A DNA stretch of 64,000 bases from Theocolax elegans. Its lineage: Eukaryota; Arthropoda; Insecta; Hymenoptera; Cerocephalidae. The position numbers were made by a program, and so were the translations under genes. The notes under the pieces are model-generated. The model made no database searches, had not been told where the DNA came from, and saw only the letters and a list, made by a program, of their open reading frames with translations. This document shows, piece after piece, positions 32,776 through 45,011 of this stretch; position 1 is the first letter of the stretch, and each line of letters opens with the position of its first letter. The DNA lies in assembly GCA_026168455.1 (NCBI GenBank), contig CM047430.1, forward strand, positions 25,128,735-25,192,734. Reading direction: 5' to 3'.

Positions 32776-33187
32776 GTGTCACGAGGTTGCTCCAGGCGGC
32801 ACCTGGAAGGGAAGCGGCACTTGGAGGTTTAAATTGTATTTGACGAGGCCACGATACGTTTAAGGCTCACGGTCAAACCCGTCAAAATAACAACCGCTAA
32901 TGGGTGATCACCGAATAACTTGCTAGAGTTTACTGCGTCGTGCAATCTAGAGGATGCACAAAGAACATACTAATACAAAAATGAAAAATAAGCAAAATAA
33001 TAAAAAATTCAATGGTGCACAGACAAGAAAATACAGGGGTTCCCAACCCCACAGAAACTACAGCAACAGTAAAAACCACAAAGGAGAAAAGTACTTATAC
33101 GAAAACGGGTAAGCGTAGCTGCCGTCTTCCTCGGAGGGAGAGTCGAAGGACCAAAAGAGACATAGGCCAGGGACAAGTAGAAAGGCC
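32776..33187 (+). other. Family 2 LINE 5' leader
   Basis: AGGTTGCTCCAGGCGGCACC onward matches, inverted, 26722-27120 and, directly, 44600-45011. No protein is supported. Confidence 0.6.
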
Positions 33188-33769
33188 ATGAACTGTTCGA
33201 GCTCCTCTTCGGAATCAGATATGGAAACAAAAACTGAGGTCTGCCCTGAAAGCAAGAAAGACAGACATATATTGGAGACGCCAATGTATGTACTACAACA
33301 AATACAGACGATAAAGAAATATATCGTCACAAAAGACAGCGAGAGAGCGCATACGGCTCTTGATAACATTCATGCGATAATGTCGACATTAATAGCGAAA
33401 ATTGCGTATCTGAAAGGACAGGTAAAATCGCTGAATGAGAGAGATAAAAGAAAACAAGAGTCTTACGCAGGGGTCGTGAAAAGGCTTGTAGCGCCGAAGG
33501 AAACGGCAAAACTGGTGAATATAAAGAACCCGAAAAATCACAAGCTCGTGATAAGACCAAAAATCGCTGAATCTTTTAAGACAGAAGAGGAAATGAAACT
33601 GAAATTTCAGGCGGACTTCAGACCGAGAGTAGAAAAAGTGCCGAGGTTGATCATTTATGACTTACCAAATAACATAATTGAGAAAGAAATTGTTGAAATA
33701 ATAGCAGAACAAAATCCATGCACGCAAGACGAGGCCAAAAGACAGATAACCCCGGAGACGGAAAGTTGA
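33188..33769 (+). pseudogene. Family 2 ORF1, internally deleted (subtype b, copy 1)
   Basis: 193 codons from MNCSSSSSESDMETK. Compared with 26119-26721 it lacks the ~50 residues between EKV and PRLIIYD, the core of the gag-like domain. It ends at TPETES, where the sequence jumps straight into the RT gene at a shared GGAAAGTTG, so the rest of ORF1 and the whole endonuclease of ORF2 are deleted. The copy at 45012-45593 has the same deletions. Confidence 0.75.
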
Positions 33770-35429
33770 AAAGGTCATTACTCTAAAGGAAGGAATCGAT
33801 AAAGGCCCAAGTCTCCTAAGCTCGTATAGACCAATATGCCTTTTATCTATATTAGGCAAAATACTGGAAGGACTGATAATCAGAAAACTGGAAAAAGTAG
33901 TGGAACCCAGTCTTTCAGATAAACATAACGGCTTCAGGAAGAACAGATCCACAGAAGATGCGATAGTCTATGTAGTTAATAACGCGAAACAATCCAACAA
34001 GAAATACGTGATCATAATGTTTCTTGACATAACAGGAGCATTTGATAACGTATGGTGGCCGGGAGTACTGGAAAAGCTAAGACATATGAGATGCCCCTGG
34101 AGACTGTATGAAATAATTAGGGATTACCTCTGTAATAGGAAAGTAATCATTTCCGAAGGTGGAACCTTTGCGAGTAAAGATGTGACAATAGGTTGTCCCC
34201 AGGGCTCACTACTGGTGCCGATCCTATGGAACGTAGTGTTCGACGAAATACTTCACGCATTAGAGAGAGAAGGACATGAGACGATAGCCTATGCAGATGA
34301 CCAGCCAGTAATAGTAGAAGGAGACTCCAGGAGAGAACTAGAAATAAGAGGACAAGCTGCAATTGACATGATAGAGAGATGGATCAAAAAGGTCAAAATG
34401 AAACATGCATCAGATAAATGTGGCATGCTCTTAGCCAAGGGAACATTCCATGAAAAATGTTACCCAGTAATTAAAATAAATGGCAAGAGAATTAAAAGAC
34501 AGGAACCAGTAAAATATGAGTTTCATTTGGCAAAGGCCTAAGTGTGCAGCATCATGTCACGGAGATCTCAATGAAAACCAGAGGAATCTTGCAAAGGTTA
34601 GCGAGATTAGCTAGAGGACGAGTGGGGCTTGGGCTATCGTTCTCTGGAAATATACAAAGGAGTATATATACCAATTATAACGTACGCAGCAGCAGGATGG
34701 TTTAAACTCGCAAATAATGTCCAAAAGAAAAAGCTCATAATTTCACAAAGATTTGCTCTAATGAAAACAACGGGAGCATATAGAACCACTTCGGCTGAGT
34801 CGATCACAATGATAACGGGTCACTTGCCGATAGATCTGTGAAAGAAGAATAGGAATGTATTACATAAGGAAGAACAAGGAATTTAAATACATGAACTCCA
34901 CATACCAGACGGTGGAGAATCCTCTACCAGGCAATGATTGGAAGAGAAAATATAATGCAAGGTATGAGCTGGACAAGGAAATGAGGAAAGTGTGGCAGTC
35001 GAGGTGGGATAACTCTATAAAGGGCAGACATACGTATGAGATAATGCCAAACGTGGAAGAAAGAAGGAAAAAGACGTGGCTTAAACCGAGCAAATATCTA
35101 ATGCAAATTCTTAGTGGACATGAAAGTTTTCAAACTTTCAGAAAGCGATTTAACTTCGTCGAATCAGATCTATGCAGCTGCGGAGAAATAGACTTCCCAG
35201 AACATGTCATATGGAAATGCGTGAAGTACGAACAACTAAAACTAAAACACATGCAGGAGACAGAGGCAGGAATGAGAAACATTAAAGCCTTATTGGAAAC
35301 AAAGGAAGGGACCGAGAGGCTGACAAGGATGACGAAAGAAATCTTACTCGCAAAGGATGCTACGGAAATTCTAGAAAGAGATTCTAGAGATAGTCGTAGA
35401 CATAGTGGAAACTGAGGAGGAAACGCAAA
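33770..35429 (+). pseudogene. Family 2 ORF2 RT and zinc finger (subtype b, copy 1)
   Basis: Frame-broken RT: GIDKGPSLLSSYRPICLLS, GFRKNRSTEDAIV, motif A FLDITGAFDNV, then the WWPGVLEKLRHM region missing from subtype a, GCPQGSLLVP and intact motif C AYADDQPV. The shared base loss after EFHLAKA (near 34541), an extra G near 34617 and a 5-base loss near 34840 (stop after PIDL) shift the frame. The end has CSCGEIDFPEHVIWKC. The copy stops at a palindromic centre at 35430-35443. Confidence 0.8.
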
Positions 35430-35443
35430 TAGAAAGGGAAGAG
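35430..35443. other. Palindrome centre 1
   Basis: A 14-base loop (TAGAAAGGGAAGAG) joins two ~1.65-kb arms of family 2 sequence, CTGAGGAGGAAACGCAAA on the left and its exact complement on the right. Confidence 0.85.
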
Positions 35444-37161
35444 TTTGCGTTTCCTCCTCAGTTTCCACTATGTCTACGACTAAATCTCTTTCTAGAATTT
35501 CCGTAGCATCCTTTGCGAGTAAGATTTCTTTCGTCATCCTTGTCAGCCTCTCGGTCCCTTCCTTTGTTTCCAATAAGGCTTTAATGTTTCTCATTCCTGC
35601 CTCTGTCTCCTGCATGTGTTTTAGTTTTAGTTGTTCGTACTTCACGCATTTCCATATGACATGTTCTGGGAAGTCTATTTCTCCGCAGCTGCATAGATCT
35701 GATTCGACGAAGTTAAATCGCTTTCTGAAAGTTTGAAAACTTTCATGTCCACTAAGAATTTGCATTAGATATTTGCTCGGTTTAAGCCACGTCTTTTTCC
35801 TTCTTTCTTCCACGTTTGGCATTATCTCATACGTATGTCTGCCCTTTATAGAGTTATCCCACCTCGACTGCCACACTTTCCTCATTTCCTTGTCCAGCTC
35901 ATACCTTGCATTATATTTTCTCTTCCAATCATTGCCTGGTAGAGGATTCTCCACCGTCTGGTATGTGGAGTTCATGTATTTAAATTCCTTGTTCTTCCTT
36001 ATGTAATACATTCCTATTCTTTTTTCACATTCCAGATCTATCGGCAAGTGACCCGTTATCATTGTGATCGACTCAGCCGAAGTGGTTCTATATGCTCCCG
36101 TTGTTTTCATTAGAGCAAATCTTTGTGAAATTATGAGCTTTTTCTTTTGGACATTATTTGCGAGTTTAAACCATCCTGCTGCTGCGTACGTTATAATTGG
36201 TATATATACTCCTTTGTATATTATTTCCAGAGAACGATAGCCCAAGCCCCACTCGTCTCTAGCTAATCTCGCTAACCTTTGCAAGATTCCTCTGGTTTTC
36301 ATTGAGATCTCCGTGACATGATGCTGCACACTTAGGCCTTTGCCAAATGAAACTCATATTTTACTGGTTCCTGTCTTTTAATTCTCTTGCCATTTATTTT
36401 AATTACTGGGTAACATTTTTCATGGAATGTTCCCTTGGCTAAGAGCATGCCACATTTATCTGATGCATGTTTCATTTTGACCTTTTTGATCCATCTCTCT
36501 ATCATGTCAATTGCAGCTTGTCCTCTTATTTCTAGTTCTCTCCTGGAGTCTCCTTCTACTATTACTGGCTGGTCATCTGCATAGGCTATCGTCTCATGTC
36601 CTTCTCTCTCTAATGCGTGAAGTATTTCGTCGAACACTACGTTCCATAGGATCGGCACCAGTAGTGAGCCCTGGGGACAACCTATTGTCACATCTTTACT
36701 CGCAAATACATTATCAAATGCTCCCTTTATGTCAAGAAACATTATGATCACGTATTTCTTGTTGGATTGTTTCGCGTTATTAACTACATAGACTATCGCA
36801 TCTTCTGTGGATCTGTTCTTCCTGAAGCCGTTATGTTTATCTGAAAGACTGGGTTCCACTACTTTTTCCAGTTTTCTGATTATCAGTCCTTCCAGTATTT
36901 TGCCTAATATAGATAAAAGGCATATTGGTCTATACGAGCTTAGGAGACTTGGGCCTTTATCGATTCCTTTCTTTATAGTAATGACCTTTCCAACTTTCCA
37001 CATGTTCGGAAAGATGCCATACTTTAAACAGCTATTGTATATCTTTAACAGATCTTCGCCGACTACCTTTAGAGCACTTTTAACTATTGTCAGATCGAAA
37101 CAGTATATTCCTGGAGCTTTACCTGGCTTCATTTTCTTTACCACTTGTACCAGCGTTACAT
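35444..37161 (-). pseudogene. Family 2 ORF2 RT, mosaic of subtypes a and b
   Basis: Minus strand. It has subtype b residues (GIDKGPSLL, VNNAK, SLLVP, YADDQPV) together with subtype a structure (the start VVKKMKPGKAPG is present and the block after FDNV is deleted). It keeps LECEKRIGMYY where the plus-strand b copies are broken. The shared frameshift after EFHLAKA is present (36330). An open frame spanning the palindrome centre (36329-35130) reads sense then antisense of the same gene and is not a real protein. Confidence 0.75.
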
Positions 37162-37335
37162 GGGTAGTGGCCACCAAGCACTCGTGTATCAGCTCCAGCT
37201 GACCAGCGGGAGGACAAAGAGAGCAGGAAGAGGAGCAAGAGAGAGATGGGCACCAGCCACGTTTGATCGTGAGACGTTCCTCTGCTCCCTTGAGGGGGCA
37301 AAAGTGGAGGGAACCGCCGAAAAAAAAGCACGAGG
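37162..37335 (+). repeat. Arm W, copy 2 left (natural orientation for the RT that follows)
   Basis: It encodes QLQLTSGRTKRAGRGARERW and the following linker in the sense of the plus-strand RT. The endonuclease motif reads SGH, not SDH. It is joined on the left to the start of the family 2 RT. Confidence 0.8.
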
Positions 37336-39393
37336 CCTCACGATTGCCTTAACAGCGGCTTGCGATGCCTCTATGGCCATGAAGTTTAACCCTCGCGGCC
37401 GCCACCGATAGTCTGGTGGAGTGAGGACATCGCAGAAAAGACGTGAGTACCTGCGTGCCAGAAGGCTGCACCATCGAGCGAGGGGAACACCGCGGTTCCA
37501 AGATCGTTCCGCAGAATACGAACAAAAGCAAAGGGATCTCAAGGTGGCCATCAAGGCTGCTAAGAGAAGGTGTTGGCGGGAACTATGCGAGGAGGTGGAC
37601 CACGACCCCTGGGACAGACCGTATAAAACGGTTAGGAATAAGATCAACCCCGGGGGCACTGTTGCACCCACCGACCCAGTTTTTCTGGACGGAGTCGTCC
37701 GCCACCTGTTCCAGAACATCGAAAAGGGCAGCAGAGACGGGCCTGATCGCCATCATTGGTGCAGCCGAGTCGCCAGACATTAGTGAAGCCGAACTGAGGA
37801 TGGCCGCTAAAGGTATTTCCGTACGTAAAGCCCCAGAGCCGGACGGAATACCTGGCCTGGCCGTCAAGACAGCGGCGATGAGTGCTCCGGGCTTGTTCCT
37901 GGACGCATTCAACGCATGCCTAAGAGAAGGTTGCTTCCCGGCCCAGTGGAAGACGCAGAGGCTGGTACTCCTACCGAAGGGAAACAAACCCGCGGAGGAG
38001 CCATCATCTTACCGCCCCCCTCTACTGGATATAGTCGGGAAGCTCCTGGAGCGGGTGATCTGCGCCAGGCTCGCAGCGGTCATCAGACGGGCCGGAGACC
38101 TCTCCGACAACCAGTTCGGCTTCCGAAAGGGTCGATCGACCATGGACGCTGTAGGCAGAGTTGTTGGTATAGCCACAAACGCCATCAATGCTGGTCGGAG
38201 TTCAAGACGGATGTGTGCCATCATCACCTTGGACATCCGGATTGTCTTCATCTCTGCCAGATGGGACGACATCATGCTGTCCCTGCAGCACTTCCAAGTG
38301 CCACTCTATCTCAGGGAGGTCACCTCGAGTTATCTGACTGACCGTACTCTGCTCTACGACACCGACGACGGTGCGCACTCCCACAACATAAGGGGAAGCG
38401 TGCCGCAGGGTTCGGTCATTGGGCCCCTACTCTGGAACGCTGTCCATGACGGCCTGCTTAAGCAGCAACTTTCGGAGGGTCTCGATGGTGGCTTTCGCGG
38501 ACGATGTGGCGCTAGTGGTGGTCACAAAGAGTGTCGAAGAGATCGAATATCTCGGAGACGTCCCTATAGAAGTGGTCGCCACTTGGTTGAGAGACCACGG
38601 ACTTAGTCTGGCGGCGGAAAAAACGGAGGCGGTGCTCATCTCTCGCACAAAATGGAGAGGACCGCCACCTTCACGGTAGGTGAAGAACGGATACGGTCGG
38701 TGAAAACGTTGAAGTATTTAGGGGTCACACTAGACGCGCGGCTGTCGTTCAACACCATCTCGCGAACGCAGGTACAAAGGCGGCAAAGGTGGCCCGTGCG
38801 CTGGCGGGCATCATGCCCAACATCGGGGGACCCCAGCAACCGCAAAGGTCCCTCCTTGCCTCGGTGGTGAGCTCCGTAATTTTATACGGAGCTCCTATCT
38901 GGGCTGATGCCCTGAACAGGCACAAGAGCTTTGGTGCTCCGTGCCAGAGAGCCTGCAGGATAGCTGCGCTAAGGGTGGCCCGGGCGTACCGAACCGTATC
39001 TGACATTGCGCCTCGGTGGTCGCGGGGACCACCCCCTTCGACCTCCTGGCAGCCGAGAGAGCTGAAAGACACCGTGAGGGTGGGCGACGCCTAGAAGAGA
39101 ATCGCTGCCACAACCGATGGTCATTGCGGACCGTAGAGGAGTGGCAGCGGAGATGGGACTCAGCCAGGGACGGCCGCTGGACCTACCGCATCATCCCGCG
39201 GATCCGGGAGTGGGCGAGCAGGAAACACGGCTTCGTCAGTTTCCAGCTTACCCAGGTGTTGACCGGGCACGGATGCTTCCGTAGCTACCTATTTCGTATA
39301 GGGGTCTACGGCACCGCAGAGTGCCCGGCTTGTCCAGGGGTGGACGAAGACGTGGAACACGTCCTCCTACGATGTCGTCGTTTCAGGGAGTAA
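37336..39393 (+). pseudogene. R1-clade LINE family 1 ORF2 reverse transcriptase, copy 2 (inverted, frame-broken)
   Basis: The same gene as 30531-32390 but on the plus strand and with several 1-3 base indels. Examples are near 37710 (FPEHRK block), 38025 (SSYRPP, bases lost), 38481 (a missing base at GVSMVAF), 38618 (one A fewer than copies 1 and 3), 38749 (FKHHL) and 39010 (IALSVV). The motifs LDIRIVF, VPQGSVIGPLLWN, VAFADDVAL and CPACPGVDEDVEHVLLRC are all visible across frames. Because copies 1 and 3 agree with each other at these sites, the indels are private to this copy and could be decay or uncorrected sequencing error. Confidence 0.85.
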
Positions 39394-39669
39394 CGGGACC
39401 AATTTCAAATCATTTGGAGCGGTCCCCTCGCCCCTGAGGGCATCGGGGCATGCCTGCTTGACTCCCAGGAGGGGTGGAACGCGATAGTGACCCTCTGTAC
39501 GTCCGTAGTGGACAGGCTGGGTCTCATCAGAAGTGGTGAGGAGCGAAGAGTTGCGATAGCAACAGTAGTAAGCTAATCTAGCCGTTGCCTCCCCCCGCGA
39601 AGTAATGCCTTGCGGCGGTTCGCATTGGGGAATAAAGGTAAGAAAAGTGGTGGAGTTTTAATGGGCTCC
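39394..39669 (+). other. Family 1 LINE 3' untranslated region, copy 2
   Basis: It matches 30255-30530 in reverse complement and ends at the inverted arm W. Confidence 0.7.
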
Positions 39670-39843
39670 CCTCGTGCTTTTTTTTCGGCGGTTCCCTCCA
39701 CTTTTGCCCCCTCAAGGGAGCAGAGGAACGTCTCACGATCAAACGTGGCTGGTGCCCATCTCTCTCTTGCTCCTCTTCCTGCTCTCTTTGTCCTCCCGCT
39801 GGTCAGCTGGAGCTGATACACGAGTGCTTGGTGGCCACTACCC
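39670..39843 (-). repeat. Arm W, copy 2 right (inverted)
   Basis: Reverse complement of 37162-37335; it brackets the RT copy as in copies 1 and 3. Confidence 0.85.
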
Positions 39844-40873
39844 ATGTAACGCTGGTACAAGTGGTAAAGAAAATGAAGCCAGGTAAAGCTCCAGGAATAT
39901 ACTGTTTCGATCTGACAATAGTTAAAAGTGCTCTAAGGTAGTCGGCGAAGATCTGTTAAAGATATACAATAGCTGTTTAAAGTATGGCATCTTTCCGAAC
40001 ATGTGGAAAGTTGGAAAGGTCATTACTATAAAGAAAGGAATCGATAAAGACACAAGTCTCCTAAGCTCGTATAGACCAATATGCCTTTTATCTATATTAG
40101 GCAAAATACTGGAAGGACTGATAATCAGAAAACTGGAAAAAGTAGTGGAACCCAGTCTTTCAGATAAACAATACGGCTTCAGGAAGAACAGATCCACAGA
40201 AGATGCGATAGTCTATGTAGTTAATAAAGTGAAAATCCAACAAGAAATACGTGATCATAATGTTTCTTGACATAAAGGGAGCATTTGATAATGTATTTGC
40301 GAGTAAAGATGTGACAAAAGGTTGTCCCCAGGGCTCACTACTGGGACCGATCCTATGGAACGTAGTGTTCGACGAAATACTTCACGCATTAGAAAGAGAA
40401 GGACATGAGACGATAGCCTATGCAGATAACCAGGCAGTAATAGTAGAAGGAGACTCCAGGAGAGAACTAGAAATAAGAGGACAAGCTGCAATTGACATGA
40501 TAGAGAGATGGAGCAAAAAGGTCAAAATGAAACATGCACCAGATAAATGTGGCATGCTCTTAGCCAAGGGAACATTCCATAAAAATGTTACCCAGTAATT
40601 AAAATAAATGGCAAGAGAATTAAAAGACAGGAACCAGTAAAATATGAGTTTCATTTGGCAAAGGCCTAAGTGTGCAGCATCATGTCACGGAGATCTCAAT
40701 GAAAACCAGAGGAATCTTGCAAAGGTTAGCGAGATTAGCTAGAGACGAGTGGGGCTTGGGCTATCGTTCTCTGGAAATAATATACAAAGGAGTATATATA
40801 CCAATTATAACGTACGCAGCAGCAGGATGGTTTAAACTCGCAAATAATGTCCAAAAGAAAAAGCTCATAATGT
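39844..40873 (+). pseudogene. Family 2 ORF2 RT fragment, subtype a, plus strand
   Basis: It begins in VVKKMKPGKAPGIY and runs to KKKLIM. It carries GIDKDTSLLSSYRPICLLS, the deletion after FDNV and the Asn variant AYADNQAV. Single-base losses at 39935, 40234 and 40583 relative to 28334-30081 break the frame. It ends at palindrome centre 2. Confidence 0.8.
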
Positions 40874-40874
40874 C
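40874..40874. other. Palindrome centre 2
   Basis: AAGCTCATAATGT and ACATTATGAGCTT flank a single C. The arms extend about 3.7 kb each way (37162-40873 and 40875-44599) through family 2 RT, arm W and family 1 RT. Confidence 0.85.
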
Positions 40875-41903
40875 ACATTATGAGCTTTTTCTTTTGGACA
40901 TTATTTGCGAGTTTAAACCATCCTGCTGCTGCGTACGTTATAATTGGTATATATACTCCTTTGTATATTATTTCCAGAGAACGATAGCCCAAGCCCCACT
41001 CGTCTCTAGCTAATCTCGCTAACCTTTGCAAGATTCCTCTGGTTTTCATTGAGATCTCCGTGACATGATGCTGCACACTTAGGCCTTTGCCAAATGAAAC
41101 TCATATTTTACTGGTTCCTGTCTTTTAATTCTCTTGCCATTTATTTTAATTACTGGGTAACATTTTTATGGAATGTTCCCTTGGCTAAGAGCATGCCACA
41201 TTTATCTGGTGCATGTTTCATTTTGACCTTTTTGCTCCATCTCTCTATCATGTCAATTGCAGCTTGTCCTCTTATTTCTAGTTCTCTCCTGGAGTCTCCT
41301 TCTACTATTACTGCCGGTTATCTGCATAGGCTATCGTCTCATGTCCTTCTCTTCTAATGCGTGAAGTATTTCGTCGAACACTACGTTCCATAGGATCGGT
41401 CCCAGTAGTGAGCCCTGGGGACAACCTTTTTGTCACATCTTACTCGCAAATACATTATCAAATGCTCCCTTTATGTCAAGAAACATTATGATCACGTATT
41501 TCTTGTTGGATTGTTCACTTTATTAACTACATAGACTATCGCATCTTCTGTGGATCTGTTCTTCCTGAAGCCGTATTGTTTATCTGAAAGACTGGGTTCC
41601 ACTACTTTTTCCAGTTTTCTGATTATCAGTCCTTCCAGTATTTTGCCTAATATAGATAAAAGGCATATTGGTCTATACGAGCTTAGGAGACTTGTGTCTT
41701 TATCGATTCCTTTCTTTATAGTAATGACCTTTCCAACTTTCCACATGTTCGGAAAGATGCCATACTTTAAACAGCTATTGTATATCTTTAACAGATCTTC
41801 GCCGACTACCTTTAGAGCACTTTTAACTATTGTCAGATCGAAACAGTATATTCCTGGAGCTTTACCTGGCTTCATTTTCTTTACCACTTGTACCAGCGTT
41901 ACA
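40875..41903 (-). pseudogene. Family 2 ORF2 RT fragment, subtype a, minus strand
   Basis: Mirror image of 39844-40873 with different single-base losses (near 41314, 41351, 41432-41441 and 41514), again mostly in short runs. It shares the Asn codon in the catalytic YADD box and the FDNV deletion. Confidence 0.8.
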
Positions 41904-42078
41904 TGGGTAGTGGCCACCAAGCACTCGTGTATCAGCTCCAGCTGACCAGCGGGAGGACAAAGAGAGCAGGAAGAGGAGCAAGAGAGAGATGGGCACCAGC
42001 CACGTTTGATCGTGAGACGTTCCTCTGCTCCCTTGAGGGGGCAAAAGTGGAGGGAACCGCCGAAAAAAAAGCACGAGG
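41904..42078 (+). repeat. Arm W, copy 3 left (inverted)
   Basis: Same position and content as 30082-30254, 11.8 kb further on. Confidence 0.85.
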
Positions 42079-42355
42079 GGAGCCCATTAAAACTCCACCA
42101 CTTTTCTTACCTTTATTCCCCAATGCGAACCGCCGCAAGGCATTACTTCGCGGGGGGGAGGCAACGGCTAGATTAGCTTACTACTGTTGCTATCGCAACT
42201 CTTCGCTCCTCACCACTTCTGATGAGACCCAGCCTGTCCACTACGGACGTACAGAGGGTCACTATCGCGTTCCACCCCTCCTGGGAGTCAAGCAGGCATG
42301 CCCCGATGCCCTCAGGGGCGAGGGGACCGCTCCAAATGATTTGAAATTGGTCCCG
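42079..42355 (-). other. Family 1 LINE 3' untranslated region, copy 3
   Basis: It equals 30255-30530 except for one extra G in a G run near 42157. Confidence 0.7.
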
Positions 42356-44215
42356 TTACTCCCTGAAACGACGACATCGTAGGAGGACGTGTTCCACGTC
42401 TTCGTCCACCCCTGGACAAGCCGGGCACTCTGCGGTGCCGTAGACCCCTATACGAAATAGGTAGCTACGGAAGCATCCGTGCCCGGTCAACACCTGGGTA
42501 AGCTGGAAACTGACGAAGCCGTGTTTCCTGCTCGCCCACTCCCGGATCCGCGGGATGATGCGGTAGGTCCAGCGGCCGTCCCTGGCTGAGTCCCATCTCC
42601 GCTGCCACTCCTCTACGGTCCGCAATGACCATCGGTTGTGGCAGCGATTCTCTTCTAGGCGTCGCCCACCCTCACGGTGTCTTTCAGCTCTCTCGGCTGC
42701 CAGGAGGTCGAAGGGGGTGGTCCCCGCGACCACCGAGAGCGCAATGTCAGATACGGTTCGGTACGCCCGGGCCACCCTTAGCGCAGCTATCCTGCAGGCT
42801 CTCTGGCACGGAGCACCAAAGCTCTTGTGCCTGTTCAGGGCATCAGCCCAGATAGGAGCTCCGTATAAAATTACGGAGCTCACCACCGAGGCAAGGAGGG
42901 ACCTTTGCGGTTGCTGGGGTCCCCCGATGTTGGGCATGATGCCCGCCAGCGCACGGGCCACCTTTGCCGCCTTTGTACCTGCGTTCGCGAGATGGTGTTT
43001 GAACGACAGCCGCGCGTCTAGTGTGACCCCTAAATACTTCAACGTTTTCACCGACCGTATCCGTTCTTCACCTACCGTGAAGGTGGCGGTCCTCTCCATT
43101 TTGTGCGAGAGATGAGCACCGCCTCCGTTTTTTTCCGCCGCCAGACTAAGTCCGTGGTCTCTCAACCAAGTGGCGACCACTTCTATAGGGACGTCTCCGA
43201 GATATTCGATCTCTTCGACACTCTTTGTGACCACCACTAGCGCCACATCGTCCGCGAAAGCCACCATCGAGACACCCTCCGAAAGTTGCTGCTTAAGCAG
43301 GCCGTCATGGACAGCGTTCCAGAGTAGGGGCCCAATGACCGAACCCTGCGGCACGCTTCCCCTTATGTTGTGGGAGTGCGCACCGTCGTCGGTGTCGTAG
43401 AGCAGAGTACGGTCAGTCAGATAACTCGAGGTGACCTCCCTGAGATAGAGTGGCACTTGGAAGTGCTGCAGGGACAGCATGATGTCGTCCCATCTGGCAG
43501 AGATGAAGACAATCCGGATGTCCAAGGTGATGATGGCACACATCCGTCTTGAACTCCGACCAGCATTGATGGCGTTTGTGGCTATACCAACAACTCTGCC
43601 TACAGCGTCCATGGTCGATCGACCCTTTCGGAAGCCGAACTGGTTGTCGGAGAGGTCTCCGGCCCGTCTGATGACCGCTGCGAGCCTGGCGCAGATCACC
43701 CGCTCCAGGAGCTTCCCGACTATATCCAGTAGACTGAGGGGGCGGTAAGATGATGGCTCCTCCGCGGGTTTGTTTCCCTTCGGTAGGAGTACCAGCCTCT
43801 GCGTCTTCCACTGGGCCGGGAAGCAACCTTCTCTTAGGCATGCGTTGAATGCGTCCAGGAACAAGCCCGGAGCACTCATCGCCGCTGTCTTGACGGCCAG
43901 GCCAGGTATTCCGTCCGGCTCTGGGGCTTTACGTACGGAAATACCTTTAGCGGCCATCCTCAGTTCGGCTTCACTAATGTCTGGCGACTCGGCTGCACCA
44001 ATGATGGCGATCAGGCCCGTCTCTGCTGCCCTTTTCCGATGTTCTGGAAACAGGTGGCGGACGACTCCGTCCAGAAAAACTGGGTCGGTGGGTGCAACAG
44101 TGCCCCCGGGGTTGATCTTATTCCTAACCGTTTTATACGGTCTGTCCCAGGGGTCGTGGTCCACCTCCTCGCATAGTTCCCGCCAACACCTTCTCTTAGC
44201 AGCCTTGATGGCCAC
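42356..44215 (-). CDS. R1-clade LINE family 1 ORF2 reverse transcriptase, copy 3
   Basis: A 619-codon open frame whose predicted protein equals copy 1 residue for residue: catalytic Asp in LDIRIVF near 232, AFADD at 320-323 and a C-terminal CCHC. It keeps the same short out-of-frame block (EKNGGGAHLSHKM). Identity of copies 1 and 3 over 1.86 kb, in the same context 11,825 bp apart, indicates recent duplication of the whole unit or an assembly duplication. Endonuclease and ORF1 are absent, as in copy 1. Confidence 0.85.
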   Translation of the reverse strand: MAIKAAKRRCWRELCEEVDHDPWDRPYKTVRNKINPGGTVAPTDPVFLDGVVRHLFPEHRKRAAETGLIAIIGAAESPDISEAELRMAAKGISVRKAPEPDGIPGLAVKTAAMSAPGLFLDAFNACLREGCFPAQWKTQRLVLLPKGNKPAEEPSSYRPLSLLDIVGKLLERVICARLAAVIRRAGDLSDNQFGFRKGRSTMDAVGRVVGIATNAINAGRSSRRMCAIITLDIRIVFISARWDDIMLSLQHFQVPLYLREVTSSYLTDRTLLYDTDDGAHSHNIRGSVPQGSVIGPLLWNAVHDGLLKQQLSEGVSMVAFADDVALVVVTKSVEEIEYLGDVPIEVVATWLRDHGLSLAAEKNGGGAHLSHKMERTATFTVGEERIRSVKTLKYLGVTLDARLSFKHHLANAGTKAAKVARALAGIMPNIGGPQQPQRSLLASVVSSVILYGAPIWADALNRHKSFGAPCQRACRIAALRVARAYRTVSDIALSVVAGTTPFDLLAAERAERHREGGRRLEENRCHNRWSLRTVEEWQRRWDSARDGRWTYRIIPRIREWASRKHGFVSFQLTQVLTGHGCFRSYLFRIGVYGTAECPACPGVDEDVEHVLLRCRRFRE

Positions 44216-44599
44216 CTTGAGATCCCTTTGCTTTTGTTCGTATTCTGCGGAACGATCTTGGAACCGCGGTGTTCCCCTCGCTCGATGGTGCAGCCTTCTG
44301 GCACGCAGGTACTCACGTCTCTTTTCTGCGATGTCCTCACTCCACCAGACTATCGGTGGCGGCCGCGAGGGTTAAACTTCATGGCCATAGAGGCATCGCA
44401 AGCCGCTGTTAAGGCAATCGTGAGGCCTCGTGCTTTTTTTTCGGCGGTTCCCTCCACTTTTGCCCCCTCAAGGGAGCAGAGGAACGTCTCACGATCAAAC
44501 GTGGCTGGTGCCCATCTCTCTCTTGCTCCTCTTCCTGCTCTCTTTGTCCTCCCGCTGGTCAGCTGGAGCTGGTACACGAGTACTTGGTGGTCACTACCC
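44216..44599 (-). pseudogene. Family 1 ORF2 endonuclease end and linker, copy 3, with natural arm W (44426-44599)
   Basis: Same as 32391-32775: SDH motif at the outer end, TFDRETFLCSLEG and ALTAACDASM, then a stop and a frame change before the RT frame. Confidence 0.7.
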
Positions 44600-45011
44600 G
44601 TGTCACGAGGTTGCTCCAGGCGGCACCTGGAAGGGAAGCGGCACTTGGAGGTTTAAATTGTATTTGACGAGGCCACGATACGTTTAAGGCTCACGGTCAA
44701 ACCCGTCAAAATAACAACCGCTAATGGGTGATCACCGAATAACTTGCTAGAGTTTACTGCGTCGTGCAATCTAGAGGATGCACAAAGAACATACTAATAC
44801 AAAAATGAAAAATAAGCAAAATAATAAAAAATTCAATGGTGCACAGACAAGAAAATACAGGGGTTCCCAACCCCACAGAAACTACAGCAACAGTAAAAAC
44901 CACAAAGGAGAAAAGTACTTATACGAAAACGGGTAAGCGTAGCTGCCGTCTTCCTCGGAGGGAGAGTCGAAGGACCAAAAGAGACATAGGCCAGGGACAA
45001 GTAGAAAGGCC
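44600..45011 (+). other. Family 2 LINE 5' leader, copy 3
   Basis: Direct repeat of 32776-33187; no protein is supported. Confidence 0.6.

Noticed and set aside
35130..36329. A 399-codon minus-strand open frame across palindrome centre 1
   Set aside because: Its first part is family 2 RT sense sequence and its last part is the antisense of the same gene on the other arm, so it is an accident of the palindrome.
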